From Bacteroidota bacterium (GTDB taxonomy: Bacteria > Bacteroidota > Bacteroidia > Bacteroidales > F082): a stretch of DNA of 64,000 nt. Location of the stretch: positions 1 to 64,000 of the forward strand of contig JAERTD010000026.1 of NCBI GenBank assembly GCA_016845175.1, given 5' to 3'. Positions 60,371-64,000 of the stretch are shown piece after piece (position 1 is the stretch's first letter; the number at the start of each line of letters is the position of its first letter). The notes below the pieces were generated by a model, which was not told the origin of the DNA, searched no databases, and was given only the letters and a program-made list of their open reading frames with translations. Position numbers and translations under genes: made by a program.

Positions 60371-60395
60371 AAAAAAAGCGGGTGTTACCCGCTTT
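60371..60395 (-). terminator. Terminator between murD and the THX gene
   Basis: GCGGGT (78-83 of 60300) and ACCCGC (87-92), that is 60378-60383 and 60387-60392, form a tight hairpin with a GTT loop. Seven As lie to its left (60371-60377), giving a T-run on the minus strand for the THX gene. TTT on the right may also help stop murD. Confidence 0.7.
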
Positions 60396-60414
60396 CCCAT
60401 GGTGTAAAACAATA

Positions 60415-60828
60415 TTATTCTTCTGGTTTTTCCTCTTTCTTAGTTGTTTTCTTAGCAGCAGTTTTCTTAGCCGGTGCTTTTTTGGCAGCAGCTTTCTTAG
60501 GAGCGGCTTCTTTTTTCACCTCTTCAACCGGAGCTTCTTCGGTTTTCTTGGCTGCAGTTTTTTTAGCTGCGGGCTTTTTAGCTGTGGTTTCTTTTTTCGC
60601 TGTTGTCTTTTTCGCTGTGGTTTTCTTTGCAGGCGCTTTTTTGGGTGCAGCTTTTTTTGCAGGCGTTGCTTTTTCTTCTACTTCGGGTGTTTCTTCAGCT
60701 GCTTTGGCCTTTGGTTTGGCAGGTTCAGGAGCAGGTACATACTTTCTGTCGCGCTTCTTCCTTCTGCTAACACCGTAGGTTCCTATGATTATTTTTCCTC
60801 TTTTTGTTTTTTTGTCGCCTTTTCCCAT
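60415..60828 (-). CDS. Ribosomal protein THX with a long histone H1-like Lys/Ala/Pro tail
   Basis: The first 35 residues (MGKGDKKTKRGKIIIGTYGVSRRKK) match the small ribosomal subunit protein THX (bS31), which packs against 16S rRNA. Standard THX proteins are far shorter. Here about 100 residues of AKK, APKK and TAKK repeats follow, with acidic breaks near 55 and 100, like the histone H1-type tails of some bacteria. The tail could bind rRNA or DNA. ATG at 60828 fixes the THX start. Antisense frames here are shadows of the lysine repeats. Confidence 0.82.
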   Translation of the reverse strand: MGKGDKKTKRGKIIIGTYGVSRRKKRDRKYVPAPEPAKPKAKAAEETPEVEEKATPAKKAAPKKAPAKKTTAKKTTAKKETTAKKPAAKKTAAKKTEEAPVEEVKKEAAPKKAAAKKAPAKKTAAKKTTKKEEKPEE

Positions 60829-60902
60829 TTTTTTTTGCTTTGATAAATTAATATTACCCTTCAAAATTACCAAAAAACCCCAAGCTTACAAATTTATACT
60901 CA

Positions 60903-61583
60903 CTATTTTAGCATTTTCAAAAACTCCTTTTCCATGAGGTCTGACTTTTTGATGGTGTTTTTGGTCCATTCTAAAAGTATGTCAGTTTTCTCCTCCTCAC
61001 TAAGCCTCCAATTGATGTCCGACTTCCTTAATTTGTCACTTAAATGATATAGGATTAATGCTGCTGAGACTGAGATATTATAGCTCTCGGTGAACCCATA
61101 CATAGGAATTCGGAGATAGGTATCAGCATTGGATATGGCCACATCTGTAAGTCCGTTAAGCTCAGTACCTAAAACTATGGCCATTTTATTATCCAGAGGC
61201 ATGGTGTCAAGGGAGAAATCATCTTGATGGGGTGTAGTGGCTACTATGGTATAGCCTTGCTCTCGAAGCTTTTGATAGGCAACTAAGGTATTGTTTTCTT
61301 CAGCATTGTATTTGATCATGCTTACCCATTTGTAAGCACCCATGGCAACTTCAGGGTTGGGGTTATAGGTATTCTTATTTTCAATAATATGCACATCCTG
61401 TATGCCGGTCAGGTCGCAACTTCGTAAAACTGCACTCGCATTGTGGGGTTGGTAGATATCTTCCAGAACCACAGTAATGTGTTTGGTGCGATTTTCGATG
61501 TTCTTTTCAAAGAGTGCACGCCTGTTGTCTGTTAGAAACTCCATTAAATGGCTGAGTAATTGTGTTTTGATGCGCTGTTCCAT
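60903..61583 (-). CDS. trmH: SPOUT-class RNA 2'-O-methyltransferase (TrmH family)
   Basis: This 226-residue SPOUT enzyme has the three family motifs: NASAVLRSCDLTGI (with the catalytic Arg), VLGTELNGL and YNISVSAALILYHL, which make the knotted SAM site. The length and sequence fit tRNA Gm18 methyltransferase TrmH, which methylates G18 in the D-loop. Related rRNA enzymes cannot be fully excluded. The gene is 24 bp downstream of an exported-protein gene on the same strand. Confidence 0.88.
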   Translation of the reverse strand: MEQRIKTQLLSHLMEFLTDNRRALFEKNIENRTKHITVVLEDIYQPHNASAVLRSCDLTGIQDVHIIENKNTYNPNPEVAMGAYKWVSMIKYNAEENNTLVAYQKLREQGYTIVATTPHQDDFSLDTMPLDNKMAIVLGTELNGLTDVAISNADTYLRIPMYGFTESYNISVSAALILYHLSDKLRKSDINWRLSEEEKTDILLEWTKNTIKKSDLMEKEFLKMLK

Positions 61584-61607
61584 ACGTAATTGATGCTGTT
61601 CATGACA

Positions 61608-62423
61608 CTACCATTGATCATCAACTTCAGTTTCAATAACCTCCATATTCATCAGATCAAGTAAAGAAACCTTACGATAGCCTTTGGGAGCCCTGAATAT
61701 TTCGTCGTTGAAGGTGTTCTGTGATACCTTCATCACTTCGGTGTGGTTGACCACCACGCCATCCTGATACTCAACTGATTTTACCGGCATTCCTTTGGTC
61801 ATGAGTTGGTTGTATGCTTCGGCCTGTGTCATTTGGTTTCTGTTGTCCATGGGATTGAGTTGATTAGTGAACTCAATCATGTCCTTAATTTCTATATCCA
61901 AATAAGGGTTGATATCCTGGGTAACCCAAATCTCCTCAACCAGGATGCTATCCACATAAACCTCATGCTGTCGGGCATAAAAGGAGTTGATGCTGTCAAA
62001 TAAATCGGTCTCCATAATTTTCACCTTGGGTTTGATGCTCAGGCTGTCTCCTCTTAGGTTGTTGAAAATGGTATCGTATTTCTGCTGGTAATACATACGC
62101 TCGGACTCTGGCAGGTATCCTAAAGCCAATGCTACCTGTGATTGAAAAGCCTCCAATGTGCTTTTCTTAAACTCGGTGGTAGTTCCTTCCCAATAGGCTT
62201 TATGCTCTGAGAAAATCATGGTTACATGTTTTTCAGTAAGGTCGAGTATGGTTATGGAAGATGTGGTTTCAAATCGAACTTTGTTGCTCTGAATAAAGGT
62301 GCTTTGGAAGTTTTTAATTCCAAAGGCATTGGTGCTTACTTCGAAGATTATCCATCCGGCTTTCAAGCCGCTCGAAGAAGCCAACATAAGCACTAAAAGG
62401 AGGCTGATTTTAAATATTCTCAT
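61608..62423 (-). CDS. Exported protein, DUF4412-like
   Basis: After a signal peptide (to about GLKAG, residue 22) the protein is a mixed beta fold of about 250 residues. It has WIIFEVSTNAFGIKNFQSTFIQSNKVRFET and a middle helix region with Gln-rich NQMTQAEAYNQL. The pattern is like DUF4412, exported proteins of unknown role that bear on lipoprotein-like folds. ATG at 62423 gives a clean signal peptide. The function cannot be told. Confidence 0.65.
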   Translation of the reverse strand: MRIFKISLLLVLMLASSSGLKAGWIIFEVSTNAFGIKNFQSTFIQSNKVRFETTSSITILDLTEKHVTMIFSEHKAYWEGTTTEFKKSTLEAFQSQVALALGYLPESERMYYQQKYDTIFNNLRGDSLSIKPKVKIMETDLFDSINSFYARQHEVYVDSILVEEIWVTQDINPYLDIEIKDMIEFTNQLNPMDNRNQMTQAEAYNQLMTKGMPVKSVEYQDGVVVNHTEVMKVSQNTFNDEIFRAPKGYRKVSLLDLMNMEVIETEVDDQW

Positions 62424-62531
62424 TTTTAAGGCATTATGCAGATGTTTATTTATTTTGACTTGTTCATAACACTGTGGAAAACACAAAATTAAAAAATATA
62501 GGAGGGGTTTTTATTATTGAGTAGAAAAATA

Positions 62532-62539
62532 TACTTTTG
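62532..62539 (+). promoter_or_regulatory. -7 box (TACTTTTG) of the TPR gene
   Basis: This exact TAnnTTTG match lies 22 bp before the ATG at 62561. It overlaps the TTG at 62537, so that codon is not the start. Confidence 0.55.
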
Positions 62540-62560
62540 CATCCTCAAATTGAAATAGGT

Positions 62561-63259
62561 ATGGTTAAGAAGGAACAAAATGTAAAAGGCGATCAGCGAT
62601 TGGAAAATATCGAAGAAACTCTGACGCGAACCGAGCAATTTATTATGGGTAACCAAAAGGTTATCGGTCTTGTTGTTGGAATTATAGTAGTTATTATCCT
62701 TGGATATTTTGGATACGATAAATATTATCTGGAACCTCAGACAACTGAAGCCCAGGAGCAAATGTATACTGCACAGCAATACTTTGAATCTGACTCTTTG
62801 GATAAAGCGCTCTATGGTGATGGTAACAGCCTAGGTTTTATTGATATAGCTGATGAATATGGCATGACCGCCCCAGGTAATCTGGCCAATTATTATGCTG
62901 GAATCAGCTTTTTAAATAAAGGCGATTTTGAACAGGCTATCGATTATCTGTCAGATTTTAGCGCCGACGATAAACTGATTGCACCCATGGCCAAAGGCGC
63001 CATTGGTGATGCTTACCTTGAACTCAATGATTCCAAAAAGGCTGCTGCTTATTATATGGAAGCTGCCAATCAAAATATCAATGATTTCACCACTCCTCTC
63101 TTTTTGTTTAAAGCCGGACAGGTTTATGAATTGATTGGAGAGTATAAGAAAGCTGAAAATACTTATTCTCAGATTAAAACCAATTATCTGAAAAGTAAAG
63201 AAGCCAAAGATATCGATCGATATATTACAAGAGCAAAAGTAAAAGCTGAGAATAATTAA
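62561..63259 (+). CDS. Membrane-anchored TPR protein (YfgM-like)
   Basis: This 232-residue protein has a short cytosolic N-terminus (about 1-30), one helix (IGLVVGIIVVIILGYFGY) and a periplasmic part with four TPR-like repeats from about 65. Each repeat has the A-x2-Y or G-x2-Y-E pattern. The shape is that of YfgM, which helps protein folding near the Sec translocon; the Bacteroidota function is unproven. A terminator follows it. Confidence 0.85.
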   Translation: MVKKEQNVKGDQRLENIEETLTRTEQFIMGNQKVIGLVVGIIVVIILGYFGYDKYYLEPQTTEAQEQMYTAQQYFESDSLDKALYGDGNSLGFIDIADEYGMTAPGNLANYYAGISFLNKGDFEQAIDYLSDFSADDKLIAPMAKGAIGDAYLELNDSKKAAAYYMEAANQNINDFTTPLFLFKAGQVYELIGEYKKAENTYSQIKTNYLKSKEAKDIDRYITRAKVKAENN

Positions 63260-63280
63260 ACTCAGTTACTTTAAGAGATT

Positions 63281-63310
63281 AAAACCTGGCATATTTTGTC
63301 AGGTTTTTTT
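63281..63310 (+). terminator. Intrinsic terminator after the TPR gene
   Basis: AAAACCTG (63281-63288) pairs with CAGGTTTT (63300-63307) around an 11-nt loop and is followed by further Ts to 63310. It separates the TPR gene from fmt. Confidence 0.75.
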
Positions 63311-63338
63311 ATTTTTAGTTCACCTTAAACTGATCAAG

Positions 63339-64000
63339 ATGGAAATACCTAAAAAGGACCTACGCATTGTATTCATGGGGACACCTGATTTTGCTGTACC
63401 ATCTATGGAAGCCATTGTCGACGCTTCTTATCAGTTAGTTGGTGTGGTAACAGCCCCCGACAGAGCTTCCGGAAGGGGTAGGAAAGTTGGGATTAGTGCT
63501 GTGAAAAAATATGCACTTGATCGAGATATACCCATTCTACAACCGGAAAAGTTTAGGGAGGATAATTTTCTGTCAGCCCTCCGAGCCTGGGATGCACACG
63601 TATTTGTTGTGGTGGCTTTCCGCATGCTCCCTGAAGTGGTATGGTCCATGCCTTCCATGGGTGCCTTTAATCTACACGGCTCCTTATTACCACAATATAG
63701 GGGAGCAGCACCCATCAATCATGCCATTATGAATGGAGAAACAGAAACTGGAGTAACCAGTTTCCTGTTGGATGAGAAAATAGATACCGGCCAAATTATC
63801 CTCAGAGAGCGGATGGCCATTGCTGATTCAGATACCTTCGGTGTCTTACATGATAAGCTGATGCATCTTGGAGCATCGGTGGTTGTAAAAACCCTAGAAG
63901 CTTTAAGGAAACAGAATTATACACCGGCACCTCAGGATCAATTTTTCTCTCAGGAAGAAGCTTTAAAACCAGCTCCGAAGATTTTTAAGGAGGACTGTCG
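63339..64000 (+). CDS. fmt: Methionyl-tRNA formyltransferase, 3' end cut by window edge
   Basis: The frame opens at ATG 63339 and runs to the right edge (about 220 residues, full length about 310). It has the formyltransferase core GTPDFAVPSMEAI, NLHGSLLPQYRGAAPINHAI (the catalytic Asn-His) and GVTSFLLDEKIDTGQI (the catalytic Asp). It formylates the methionine on initiator tRNA using 10-formyl-tetrahydrofolate. The C-terminal tRNA-binding domain lies outside the window. Confidence 0.93.
   Translation, partial: MEIPKKDLRIVFMGTPDFAVPSMEAIVDASYQLVGVVTAPDRASGRGRKVGISAVKKYALDRDIPILQPEKFREDNFLSALRAWDAHVFVVVAFRMLPEVVWSMPSMGAFNLHGSLLPQYRGAAPINHAIMNGETETGVTSFLLDEKIDTGQIILRERMAIADSDTFGVLHDKLMHLGASVVVKTLEALRKQNYTPAPQDQFFSQEEALKPAPKIFKEDC

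Noticed and set aside
60356..60843. Two plus-strand reading frames rich in Phe, Ser, Ala and Cys
   Set aside because: They are antisense shadows of the Lys/Ala repeats in the THX gene; composition is mirrored and there is no start context.
1..64000. tRNA, rRNA, CRISPR array or insertion sequence
   Set aside because: No T-loop motif in a cloverleaf context, no rRNA-like block, no spaced repeats and no transposase frame were seen.

Overview
The window reads as chromosomal DNA of a Bacteroidota bacterium, probably of the Bacteroidales/Marinilabiliales side (this placement is inference). Several genes start just after TAnnTTTG boxes, the Bacteroidota -7 element, and Shine-Dalgarno sequences are mostly absent. 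Typical families of the phylum are DUF4249, DUF2027-Smr, ArsF/ArsG, a fused CcsBA, split transketolase, a GH3-AmpC fusion and ribosomal protein THX. No rRNA, tRNA or CRISPR was seen. Both edges cut a gene: an EEP-fold hydrolase at the left and fmt at the right.

Layout. 1-1945: an AT-rich nuclease-like gene, a 10-bp tandem repeat and a tyrosine recombinase, together resembling the recombinase end of an integron-like cassette array. 2044-5104: PLP decarboxylase and M28 peptidase. 5130-12054 (minus): a two-gene operon of a TetM/EF-G-like GTPase and a double-length UvrA with four ATPase motif sets. 12277-15169: class I isoprenoid synthase-like protein, cyanophycinase and an IPNS-family oxygenase, followed by a repeat-rich gap. 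15629-22232: DUF2975/XRE pair, a retropepsin-PDZ protein, a three-repeat secreted protein and a DUF4249 lipoprotein. 22337-25394: arsR-trx-arsF-arsG-arsP with two matching 18-bp candidate operators. 25579-31637: Fe-S repair protein, SDR, CcsBA and DUF2027-Smr.

32073-36763: a copper-type TonB receptor, a small lipoprotein, MbnP and a diheme MbnH-like enzyme, read as a copper-uptake operon. 36764-42910: two sensor kinases and a CitD-CitE fusion with altered key residues. 43110-46170: small methyltransferase behind a terminator-like leader, a glutaredoxin with an orphan GroES, and the NAD(P)HX repair enzyme. 46361-51537: rlmD and a minus-strand operon (tktN, von Willebrand factor A protein, tktC, aroK). 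51681-57609: GH3-AmpC fusion, zinc transporter, unknown membrane protein, rhomboid and YqgE. 57627-60363: overlapping murL and murD2-like genes. 60415-64000: a THX protein with a histone H1-like tail, trmH, an exported protein, a TPR protein and fmt.

Common themes are metal and redox handling (arsenic, copper, zinc, cytochrome c, Fe-S repair) and the cell wall (murL/murD, GH3-AmpC). The most notable systems are the integron-like left edge, the MbnP/MbnH operon, the murL-murD pair and the TetM-like/double-UvrA operon.
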